Below, in pieces: positions 7,358-14,024 of a stretch of 21,425 nucleotides of DNA. The notes below the pieces were generated by a model. It saw only the letters and a program-made list of their open reading frames with translations, was not told where the DNA came from and made no database searches. Every line of letters begins with the position of its first letter. Within the stretch, counting starts at the first letter, position 1. A program made the position numbers and the translations under genes. Source of the stretch: Chitinophaga pinensis (GTDB lineage: Bacteria; Bacteroidota; Bacteroidia; UKL13-3). Location of the stretch: assembly GCA_945875195.1 (NCBI GenBank), contig CAMCJW010000011.1, positions 1 through 21,425 on the forward strand, in the 5' to 3' direction.

Positions 7358-8140
7358 TTAAACATTTCTTTTTGCGAAAATCTCATCCAAATGATATTGA
7401 ATAAAATCTTTATTTGGATAATACTTCTGTGGAACCCGTAGGTTAGTATTTTCAATTTCATCAAAAAATTTGTTGTAATAGGTGTTTTTAGAATGTCGTT
7501 TTAATTCAGTTGAAATTAAAATAGTTAGATTTTCATTTATTCCTATTAAGCCTTTATCAAATGCTCTATCATATAGTGAAGAAAGGCAAATTCCATTTTC
7601 TGGATTCAACCTTTCCCCTTCATTTACCGACCAAGGAACAATGTGACTAGAAACCAATAATTCTGGAATATCTATACCAGAAATTGCACAAGTATTATTA
7701 TAGTTTGATAATACCAATTGCCGGAAAAAATTCTGGTTTATTCTTGCCTTAACTTCCCTCACTTTATCTTCCCCTTTCAAATCATTTAAATCTGAAAGGA
7801 TAGAATAAAATTTAGATTCCAATTTTAGATTTTCTCTTCCCGCCAAAATACGCTCACTTTCAAATATTAAAGCTTCCCTATTTATTGAAAATTCATCCCA
7901 AATAGGTTGGCATTGTTTTTTACCTCCCACCATTCCCTTAACTCCTCTGGCCAAATGGTAAGGGTCGCAAGCAGCAAAATTGGTTAATCTAAACGCAATA
8001 GAACTTGGAGTACGTCCTATTAAATTAGCTAATTGAATTACCTCTTTGGTAGTGCGATTCAATTTACCGAAAGGTAACTTTAGGTATAAATTAAATGCGA
8101 GAATTAACTCCTCGCGATTCCAAAGGTTTTTTGAAGGCAT
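7358..8140 (-). CDS. HNH endonuclease with N-terminal DNA-binding-like region
   Basis: The 260-residue protein resembles the HNH_2-type restriction nucleases. An N-terminal segment WNREELILAFNLYLKLPFG followed by IGRTPSSIAFRLTNFAACDP (41-60) looks like the helix-turn-helix or SANT-like module often found on these enzymes. The nuclease part has CAISG (151-155), SSHIVPW (164-170, His166), NPENGICL (179-186) and SLYDRAFDKGLIG (188-200). The usual second histidine of the LHDRAFD-type motif is Tyr190 here, so activity should not be taken for granted. It lies 62 bp after the PD-(D/E)XK gene and 14 bp before the second HNH gene, all on the minus strand. A role as an extra restriction nuclease in the same system is inferred from the operon. 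Confidence 0.82.
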   Translation of the reverse strand: MPSKNLWNREELILAFNLYLKLPFGKLNRTTKEVIQLANLIGRTPSSIAFRLTNFAACDPYHLARGVKGMVGGKKQCQPIWDEFSINREALIFESERILAGRENLKLESKFYSILSDLNDLKGEDKVREVKARINQNFFRQLVLSNYNNTCAISGIDIPELLVSSHIVPWSVNEGERLNPENGICLSSLYDRAFDKGLIGINENLTILISTELKRHSKNTYYNKFFDEIENTNLRVPQKYYPNKDFIQYHLDEIFAKRNV

Positions 8141-8202
8141 ACCAAATTTGTAGTTATAAACAACTTAAAAAAGGGAAAAGACTTTATAGAAATTTATAAA
8201 AA

Positions 8203-8826
8203 TCACTTTAATAATTTGACTTTCTCAAAAGTAATAATTTGATTGCTTTCAATTACCTTAACAGTAGGCGGCTCAGAAAACTTAAATGTTTTTAATTCAT
8301 TAATTAAATCATCAAAATCACTACTAGTTGCAACTATAACATCGTCAAGTCCAATAACATCGCCACTTTTTATTTTTGCTTTAACACTCTTTGCTTCATT
8401 TACTTCAAGTGTTACCAAATAACTCAACGCTTTTCTGTGAACATATTTTAATGCAATTGCTTCAAGGTCGGCCTGTTTATACCGTTCCCGTAAACTTGTT
8501 TTAGCTGAAATACAAATTGGTCCTCGTTCTGCAGTATAAAACATCAGATCATAGATAACATTTGGAACAAATGCAACTTTTGCACTCATGTATAATGGTA
8601 AAATGTTTTCACGAACAAATAAAGTCGCCAGAATATACTCAAATATTTTTCCATTGAGGTTGTTATTTCCATCAGAATGATTCTGGAAAGTATCCCAATA
8701 AATTTTAATATATTCTGATGGGTTTTTGTACTTAACCTTTAAAAAACTTGGAAATAGGCTATCAAAAATTACTTCAGCTTTATTGTCCTTTCCAACAGTT
8801 ATTCCCAATTGATTTAATTTGTTCAT
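8203..8826 (-). CDS. Putative type II restriction endonuclease, PD-(D/E)XK, EcoRII/PspGI-like
   Basis: The 207-residue protein directly follows the methyltransferase, its ATG overlapping the methyltransferase stop by 4 bp (8826-8823), as expected for a cognate endonuclease. The likely active site is Glu63 in GKIFEYILATLF, Asp93 in IYDLMF, Lys109 in ICISAKTSLRERYKQ, and Glu122 in ADLEA. The Lys-to-Glu spacing of 13 equals that remembered for EcoRII (K324/E337), PspGI (K160/E173) and Ecl18kI (K182/E195), which share a variant site with the second Glu moved onto a later helix. Those enzymes cut CC(W/N)GG or related sites; together with the methyltransferase this suggests a CC-x-GG or CCGG-type target here. 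Fold and specificity are inference; the restriction role is likely from context. Confidence 0.75.
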   Translation of the reverse strand: MNKLNQLGITVGKDNKAEVIFDSLFPSFLKVKYKNPSEYIKIYWDTFQNHSDGNNNLNGKIFEYILATLFVRENILPLYMSAKVAFVPNVIYDLMFYTAERGPICISAKTSLRERYKQADLEAIALKYVHRKALSYLVTLEVNEAKSVKAKIKSGDVIGLDDVIVATSSDFDDLINELKTFKFSEPPTVKVIESNQIITFEKVKLLK

Positions 8827-10088
8827 ATTCCTAAAATTAATTTTATAATATTCGAAGCTGTTGCCTCAATTGCTGGCACAGCAACCGAATTGCCAAATTG
8901 TTTGTATGCCGAAGCATCTGAAACAGGAATTTCAAATGTATCAGGAAACCCTTGCAATCTGGCCCATTCTCGTGGCGTCATTTTTCTAATACCTTCTCGA
9001 TTCACTTCCCCTTTTATATGCGTAGTTGGCGTAAAGTCTCTAATTCTATCATCTAGCACTAAATTTCGTTCTCTTCCCATTCCACCTACAACAATTGCAT
9101 TTGCAATTCCTGAATCTGGAATAATTTCAAACCCGAAACCATTACCTTTTTCAGCATGTCTATTGCGATGGTTATGTAAGGTTTGCAAATATTGTTTTGA
9201 AATATAATACTTAGTTGGCACTACTTTTTTTTCCTTTACCTTTTGAAAGCTGACCTTCAATCCCAATGGCTTTGGATATTTAAATTCTGAAATACCCAAA
9301 TCAGATCTAAAACCTACAATAAAAATTCTCTCTCTGTTTTGCGGCACTCCATAATCTTTTGCATTCATAATTTGTGGCTCAGGCACAAAATACCCAAGCT
9401 CATTTCGTAAAACATTTAAAATTGTTGCTAAGGTTTTTCCTCCATCGTGATTTCTTAATCCCTTAACATTTTCTAGAAAAATAGCCTTAGGCTGGTGCCT
9501 TTTAGTTATTTCAGCAACATCAAAAAATAAGGTGCCTCTGGTATCTTCAAATCCGCCGCGCTTGCCTGCAATTGAAAAGGCCTGACAAGGAAACCCTGCA
9601 CATAACAAATCAAAATCTTTAGGTATAAACTTCTTGGTTTCCTCCTTGGTTATATCTCCAAAAGGTGTTTCGCCAAAATTAACTTGGTAAGTCCTTTGAG
9701 CATCTCTATCCCATTCACTAGTAAAAACACATTTACCCCCAAGGCGCTGCATTGCTAGCCTAAAGCCACCTATACCAGCAAATAAATCTATAAATTTAAA
9801 CTTTGGCTCAAAAGGTGCAGGAAAAGGAACTTCCTCTGCTTCAAACAAGAGTTGCTGAATTGCATCCTCAGCAACAATATTGATTCCAAATTCATTTTCC
9901 TTATATTTAACAAATTCTTTAACAGCACTCAATGCTTCCTTTTTAAAGGTTTTAGTATCACCTTGAATATTGTGCAGATAATGGGTAATTACAGCCGCTT
10001 TCTTATACTTGTTTTCAATAGTATCATTCAACTTCCCTTTCTTTTCAGAAAACTCTTCAATACTAATTTTATTTACCACCTTCTTCAT
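8823..10088 (-). CDS. DNA (cytosine-5-)-methyltransferase
   Basis: The 421-residue enzyme shows all main C5-cytosine methyltransferase motifs in order: I FIDLFAGIGGFR (99-110, SAM binding), IV GFPCQAFSIAG (165-175, catalytic Cys168), VI ENVKGL (206-211), VIII QNRERIFIVGF (250-260), target-recognition region about 262-370, and X QFGNSVAVPAIEA (397-409). A GNGFGFEI segment (315-322) preceded by HRNRHAEK resembles the target region of Dcm/EcoRII-type enzymes. It has about 95 extra N-terminal residues, mostly charged helix; SsoII-type methyltransferases carry a regulatory HTH there, but I see no clear HTH. It would transfer methyl groups to cytosine C5 and protect host DNA from the overlapping downstream endonuclease. 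It is the first gene of a four-gene minus-strand operon. No exact TAnnTTTG was found upstream. Confidence 0.95.
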   Translation of the reverse strand: MKKVVNKISIEEFSEKKGKLNDTIENKYKKAAVITHYLHNIQGDTKTFKKEALSAVKEFVKYKENEFGINIVAEDAIQQLLFEAEEVPFPAPFEPKFKFIDLFAGIGGFRLAMQRLGGKCVFTSEWDRDAQRTYQVNFGETPFGDITKEETKKFIPKDFDLLCAGFPCQAFSIAGKRGGFEDTRGTLFFDVAEITKRHQPKAIFLENVKGLRNHDGGKTLATILNVLRNELGYFVPEPQIMNAKDYGVPQNRERIFIVGFRSDLGISEFKYPKPLGLKVSFQKVKEKKVVPTKYYISKQYLQTLHNHRNRHAEKGNGFGFEIIPDSGIANAIVVGGMGRERNLVLDDRIRDFTPTTHIKGEVNREGIRKMTPREWARLQGFPDTFEIPVSDASAYKQFGNSVAVPAIEATASNIIKLILGI

Positions 10089-10291
10089 AATAAAAAACCA
10101 CTCAATCTTTCTAAATCTATTAATTCATTGAAAATATGATAAGCAAATTATCAATTTGACATGAAGCAAAATAAAATAAAAATCAATATGTTTATTGCTT
10201 TTATATCCACAGGTAAAATTAAATCCATTTAAATAAAAAAATCATCCTTTCTATTTAATTGTTTTAGAAATTGAAAAAAGGAAATGAATAA

Positions 10292-10530
10292 ATTAAAAGG
10301 ACTAAAGCCCTGCCTGTATTTTGGTGTCATTCTTAAATCCCCAACCTAAAGGCGCGGGGCTATCAGAAAAATGAATACCATTTATCTTTCTCCAAAAATC
10401 TAAAGGCGCGGGGCTATTAATAAAATGAATACTACATATTTTCACATGTCAAAAATGGTGCGGGGCTGTTTCCATTTTGCCAATAGCATTGTCCTTAATC
10501 GGTTCAAACCGAAAAAACATTTATACTTAA
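10292..10530. repeat. Dispersed direct repeat, copy A
   Basis: This begins ATTAAAAGGACTAAAGCCC and ends after ATCGGTTCAAACCGAA (10498-10513). It is the longer partner of copy B at 10850-11030: start, middle (CTAAAGGCGCGGGGCTATTA) and end (TTTTGCCAATAGCATT onwards) all align in the same order. Copy A has one extra internal unit of roughly 60 bp carrying a second CTAAAGGCGCGGGGCTA. It lies upstream of the methyltransferase gene. The remainder of 10089-10291 is very AT-rich with no gene; a weak TAATTTG is present but does not fit the promoter consensus. Confidence 0.7.
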
Positions 10531-10551
10531 ATTACATTTGGGTGTTTTTAT

Positions 10552-10755
10552 CTACCCAACTTCAACAAGCTCCAAATTCTCTACGCCATAATCTGAAAAT
10601 ATTTCGTCGAGGAGTGGTTTTTTGAAATCGGAGCTGCCCAAAAGGATGGTGGAGAATACTTCTATCCTATCATCTACACTAAGTGTGTTTAAACATTCAT
10701 TGTTGCGAAAGAATGCCATAAAATCATCTCTGCTAATGTTGTTTTGTGGGTTCAT
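10552..10755 (-). CDS. Hypothetical 67-residue protein
   Basis: This small ORF has a normal, balanced, acidic composition (MNPQNNISRDDFMAFFRNNE at the start, VENLELVEVG at the end) and looks like a short helical soluble protein rather than a shadow of another gene, since nothing else is coded here. It has no recognised domain, signal peptide or membrane segment. It lies between the two direct repeats A and B, which makes it a possible small cassette gene. No good promoter was found. It may also be spurious. Confidence 0.4.
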   Translation of the reverse strand: MNPQNNISRDDFMAFFRNNECLNTLSVDDRIEVFSTILLGSSDFKKPLLDEIFSDYGVENLELVEVG

Positions 10756-10849
10756 ATTTGGGGCGATTTTAGAGGTGTATTTTAATCTAATTTGGATGAA
10801 GCAAAATACGAAAACTTATCCCTTCTCTTGCTAAGTCTTCCTTAAAATA

Positions 10850-11030
10850 ATTAAAAGGGCTAAAGCCCTGCCCAAATTCTGGTGTAATTCTCAAATCCCC
10901 GGCCTAAAGGCACGGGGCTATTAATAAAATGATTACAAATAATCTTTCAAACAAGCTATCTAGGCGCAGGGCTTTTGCTGTTTTGCCAATAACATTATCC
11001 TTATTCGGTTCAAACCGAAAAAAATACTTA
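10850..11030. repeat. Dispersed direct repeat, copy B
   Basis: This is a shorter copy of the repeat at 10292-10530, in the same orientation, about 560 bp away. It starts ATTAAAAGGGCTAAAGCCC, contains GGCCTAAAGGCACGGGGCTA and ends with TTCGGTTCAAACCGAA (11004-11019), an almost perfect palindrome. It finishes 2 bp before the stop codon of the following minus-strand lipoprotein gene, so it could also serve as that gene's transcription end. The GCCTAAAGGCACGGGCTA core recurs in the tandem array at 13590-13829. Confidence 0.7.
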
Positions 11031-11031
11031 T

Positions 11032-11532
11032 TTAAAGAGGCATGATTCCATAAATAATGAGTGGCCCAATAAGGAGGAGCGTCCAAGCTGAAAATTGATA
11101 GAATGGTATATTCGATCTGAATTTATCTAGGCCGTAAACATCCATTTTATTGATGCTGCTTATTGGAATGTAAACATTGTTGCATTCAAGGATGCTGTAT
11201 TCTGTGATGTATAAATGTACTTCGTTGGTTGGATTGCCTTGGCTCCATTTAAATTTGCTGTGCTTCTTTTTTTCGAGTTGTAAGTAGTTTAAATGCTCAC
11301 TTTCTAACTTAACTTTGATGCCAATTAAGTTTGCTTTACTGGCGTCTATTTGTGGCTCACTCAAATGCCAAACTTCGTTGTTATGGTGCACAATTATATA
11401 CATGTTATTTTTTATAGCTCCCAACACATGCTTGCCATTTTCAACAGATTCAGTAATTTTAAAATAGGTGCCGCATGAAGCCAATGCCAATAGCAATAAG
11501 GCAAACCAAAAATAAGCTCCTATATTTTTCAT
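11032..11532 (-). CDS. Hypothetical lipoprotein with C-terminal membrane segment
   Basis: I chose the ATG at 11532 (MKNIGAYFWFALLLLALASC) instead of the one nine codons upstream at 11559, because it gives a clean lipoprotein signal with lipobox LASC. The mature domain of about 115 residues is rich in beta-type residues with a central NEVHLYITEYSILE, and the protein ends in a hydrophobic stretch (FSAWTLLLIGPLIIYGIMPL) that may insert in the membrane. No domain is recognised. A lipid anchor at one end and a membrane helix at the other is unusual. The minus strand reads TACGTTTA at 11552-11545, 7 of 8 to the -7 consensus and 12 bp before this start. It is probably a single-gene unit. Confidence 0.65.
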   Translation of the reverse strand: MKNIGAYFWFALLLLALASCGTYFKITESVENGKHVLGAIKNNMYIIVHHNNEVWHLSEPQIDASKANLIGIKVKLESEHLNYLQLEKKKHSKFKWSQGNPTNEVHLYITEYSILECNNVYIPISSINKMDVYGLDKFRSNIPFYQFSAWTLLLIGPLIIYGIMPL

Positions 11533-11623
11533 AAAATTATACTTTAAACGTATAGACAATTTAGCATAATTTGCCCATAAAATAGGAGAATAATTTTGCT
11601 ATTTTAGTAACTAATATCCTCCT

Positions 11624-12358
11624 CTATACTTTTGGTTCAAACAGCATTTCATAAGTGTCTATCCCAATACCATAGCCATCTTTGGTAATGCTTTTTACTT
11701 TAAAGCCCATTTTTTCAAAAAACCTATACGTGTACTGCGAAGTGCCCAAACGAATAGCCAAACCTGGGTGGTGTTTTTGAATATGGTTCATTCTATAATT
11801 TAACATTAAGGTGCCAATGCCTTTGTCGTGAAAACTACTGTGAACCATTCCCCAAGCCATTACGGCCATTGGGTTTTCTTTGGTTACGTAATATCCAGCG
11901 CAAGCAATTACGGTTTGATCCAACACATATACAAAATAATATTCTGTACTTGAACTGGGATGAGCCAATTCACCCGAAGCTTTTTTCATTAACCAATCTT
12001 TGAACTGATTGCGTTCCTTTGGATCAAAAAAAGGGGGAGTATTGCTATCAAAAATGGTCATACAAGCAGCATACTCCGTTGAAAAAACCTTGATTTCTCC
12101 AGCTGCATTTTTTACGCGTTCTTCTATAAGTTTTTTCTCTTCTTTTCTTTTTACAAACAAATAGAGACTCTCCACTTTGCTGCGCGCCCAAGGTGTTTTG
12201 CGCAAAAAAGTTAAACTCGATTTGATACTTGGATTAGATTGAAAACAGTTGATCTTAACTTCTTCGGCCAAATATTCCCAGCCTTTGGTTTCAACCAAAT
12301 AATTCAATGTTTGTTCAAGGGTTACACCATGTAGTGGGTTGTTTTTTTGCTTCTCCAT
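11624..12358 (-). CDS. VF530 (DUF2132) domain fused to GNAT N-acetyltransferase
   Basis: The 244-residue protein has two parts. Residues about 6-67 (NNPLHGVTLEQTLNYLVETK, then CFQSNPSIKSSLTFLRKTPWAR, KVESLYL) match the VF530/DUF2132 domain, normally a free-standing small protein thought to bind DNA. After a charged linker (70-88), residues about 90-240 form a GNAT acetyltransferase domain: YFVYVLDQTVIACAGYYV, the acetyl-CoA loop HDKGIGTLML (177-186), then FFEKMGFK (213-220). It would transfer an acetyl group from acetyl-CoA to an unknown amine in the cytoplasm. The VF530 part could guide it to a nucleoprotein substrate, which is inference. It is divergent from the rhodanese-thioredoxin gene, with 176 bp between the two starts. 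Confidence 0.85.
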   Translation of the reverse strand: MEKQKNNPLHGVTLEQTLNYLVETKGWEYLAEEVKINCFQSNPSIKSSLTFLRKTPWARSKVESLYLFVKRKEEKKLIEERVKNAAGEIKVFSTEYAACMTIFDSNTPPFFDPKERNQFKDWLMKKASGELAHPSSSTEYYFVYVLDQTVIACAGYYVTKENPMAVMAWGMVHSSFHDKGIGTLMLNYRMNHIQKHHPGLAIRLGTSQYTYRFFEKMGFKVKSITKDGYGIGIDTYEMLFEPKV

Positions 12359-12479
12359 TTTCTATTCGCTATAAAAAGCTCACATCTAACAACCTTATTT
12401 GCTAAAAATTTACTTTTTTCATACGAGGCAAGTTAAACAAAAGTGATGAATGATTGATGTAATAAACAAAAAATAGTAC

Positions 12480-12496
12480 TAAAGGTATTACCTTTA
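12480..12496. promoter_or_regulatory. 17-bp palindrome overlapping a -7-like element
   Basis: TAAAGGTATTACCTTTA is a perfect 8-1-8 palindrome. Its right half contains TACCTTTA (12489-12496), 7 of 8 to TAnnTTTG, 38 bp upstream of the rhodanese-thioredoxin start. A dimeric regulator bound here would cover the promoter. The operator role is inferred from position and symmetry only. Confidence 0.45.
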
Positions 12497-12534
12497 CACC
12501 AATAGAAAAAAGCACACACAAAGAATTATTAAAT

Positions 12535-13263
12535 ATGAGAACAATTAATAAATTAACTTTTGCCATATCCTTGGCGCTTTCAATATCTTTTGGTTCATGC
12601 CAACAAAATAATGGCAAAGGAGGAAAAGTAACGGTAGATGAGTTTGAAACCTTGCTAAACAAAACATCCGATGCCCAATTAATAGATGTGCGCACGGCCG
12701 AAGAATACAATGGAGGTCATCTAAAAAATGCCAAGAATATAGATGCAAATAGTGCTGATTTTTCAACCCAAATAACTGGATTCGACAAAAGCAAACCGGT
12801 GTTTGTTTATTGCCTTTCTGGCGGCAGAAGCTCAAGTGCTGCAAATGAAATGCGCAAAGCAGGCTTTACCACCGTATACGAAATGCCTGGCATGTTAGCT
12901 TGGAACAACGCAGGAAAAGAAGTTGTTACAGGTACCACAGCAAATGCCGCTGCCGCCCCAACCGGATTGAGCCTTGAGGCATACATGCAAAAAGTAAATA
13001 GTCCTAAATATGTGTTAGTAGATTTTAACGCCACCTGGTGTAAACCATGCAAACAATTGGCACCAATCTTAGAAAAAATTAGCAAGGACAAAGCTGATAA
13101 ATTAACTTTAATAGCCATCGATTCTGATGAAAATCCTGAATTATGCCAAGCCAAAAATATTGAAAGCATTCCTTTCCTAGAGCTATACAAAGACGGCAAA
13201 TTGGTTTGGGAACACAAAGGTTTCATCACCGAAGCTGAATTGCTCAAAGCTACGGGGTTGTAG
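12535..13263 (+). CDS. Rhodanese-thioredoxin fusion lipoprotein
   Basis: The 242-residue protein carries a lipoprotein signal (ISFGSC, Cys22), so it acts in the periplasm or at the outer membrane. Residues about 32-130 are a rhodanese domain with LIDVRTAEEYNGGHLKNA and the active-site loop CLSGGRSS (Cys93), which normally carries a persulfide from a sulfur donor. Residues about 144-242 are a thioredoxin domain with VDFNATWCKPCKQLAP (active-site Cys169 and Cys172) and the cis-proline loop SIPF (Pro213). The fusion suggests that sulfur or disulfide carried on the rhodanese is reduced by the attached thioredoxin, e.g. in sulfide or redox handling; this is inference. A palindromic site sits over its promoter and a hairpin follows it. 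Confidence 0.93.
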   Translation: MRTINKLTFAISLALSISFGSCQQNNGKGGKVTVDEFETLLNKTSDAQLIDVRTAEEYNGGHLKNAKNIDANSADFSTQITGFDKSKPVFVYCLSGGRSSSAANEMRKAGFTTVYEMPGMLAWNNAGKEVVTGTTANAAAAPTGLSLEAYMQKVNSPKYVLVDFNATWCKPCKQLAPILEKISKDKADKLTLIAIDSDENPELCQAKNIESIPFLELYKDGKLVWEHKGFITEAELLKATGL

Positions 13264-13279
13264 GAACAGGTCGAAGCAC

Positions 13280-13560
13280 AAAGCCTGAAGGGCTTTAACA
13301 ATAATAGCCCTGAATGAAATTCAGGGTATAAAAATACAGACAATTTGCAACCCTAAATGGGTTGAATAATTACTGTCCATTTACTACAAAATGAATTTAA
13401 TTGGAACAAAATAAACAACATTGTAATAACCTCTCTTTTGGATCATACAGAAAAAACTACCTAATTTTAATTCAACCCCTTCAGGGTTGTGATTAATTCT
13501 ATCAACATACAACCACCGCATTTCATGCGGGGCTATTATTGTTAAAGCCTTTTAGGCTTT
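13280..13560. repeat. Mirrored inverted-repeat element with three hairpins per arm
   Basis: Two arms, 13280-13371 and 13466-13560, are imperfect reverse complements around a core of about 95 bp. Each arm folds into three small hairpins. Left: AAAGCC/GGCTTT (13280-13296), CCCTGAAT/ATTCAGGG (13308-13326), CAACCC/GGGTTG (13348-13364). Right, in mirrored order: CAACCC/GGGTTG (13473-13489), CCGCAT/ATGCGG (13516-13530), AAAGCC/GGCTTT (13544-13560). Spacers confirm inversion: AACAATAATAGCC on the left, GGCTATTATTGTT on the right. It has no ORF. It resembles a MITE or REP/BIME-type element; the first hairpin, 16 bp after the preceding stop, may also end that transcript. Confidence 0.7.
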
Positions 13561-13589
13561 TATCATTATCATATTCCATCATTTACCAC

Positions 13590-13829
13590 GCCTAAAGGCA
13601 CGGGCTACCATTTTTTGTACATCATCCAAATCATCATCCTTTTAGATGCTGAAAAGGCCTAAAGGCCTCAAGAAAATCTGTCGTCGTTATTTTTACCCGA
13701 GCCTAAAGGCACGGGCTACTATTTTTTGTACATCATCCAAATCATCATCCTTTTAGATGCTGAAAAGGCCTAAAGGCCTCAAGAAAATCTGTCGCCGTTA
13801 TTTTTACCCGAGCCTAAAGGCACGGGCTA
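13590..13829. repeat. 111-bp tandem repeat, two full units plus partial third
   Basis: Units begin with GCCTAAAGGCACGGGCTA at 13590, 13701 and 13812, an exact 111-bp period. The two full units differ at only about two positions. Each contains the small hairpin GCC-TAAA-GGC and a second, AGGCC-TAAA-GGCCT. The third copy breaks off after the first 18 bp. No ORF crosses it. The near identity points to a recent duplication. Confidence 0.85.
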
Positions 13830-13888
13830 TTAATAATTATTTGATTGTTGCATCCTCATGAAGCAACCTTGTGGGCCGAACACTACAT

Positions 13889-14024
13889 CACCCTGAGCCT
13901 GCCGAACGCTGCGTCACCCTGAGCCTGCCGAAGGGAACGTCACCCTGAGCTTGCCGAAGGGGGAACGTCACCCTGAGCTTGCCGAACGGGTCGAATGGGC
14001 CCGGTCACTGAGCTTGTCGAAGTG
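13889..14024. repeat. Cluster of CACCCTGAGC(C/T)TGCCGAA repeats ending at prfC stop
   Basis: CACCCTGAGCCTGCCGAA or its T variant starts at 13889, 13915, 13941 and 13969, followed by the variant CACTGAGCTTGTCGAAGTG at 14006-14024, which abuts the prfC stop codon (14025). Spacing is 26, 26, 28 and 37 bp. Members with GGG after GAA can pair their ends (CCC...GGG). This type of short interspersed repeat is common between genes in Bacteroidota. At the 3' end of prfC it may act as a transcription end or mRNA stabiliser, but no U-run was seen. Confidence 0.75.

Noticed and set aside
10141..10180. Promoter of the methyltransferase operon (TAATTTG with an upstream TTTTG)
   Set aside because: The box lacks one base of TAnnTTTG and the spacing of 16 bp is too short; not listed as a feature.
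12402..13343. Minus-strand ORFs of 99-178 codons opposite the rhodanese-thioredoxin gene
   Set aside because: They lie antisense to a well-supported two-domain lipoprotein and have no family features.
13590..13829. Possible CRISPR array
   Set aside because: The whole 111-bp unit is repeated, including what would be the spacer, and no cas genes are present.
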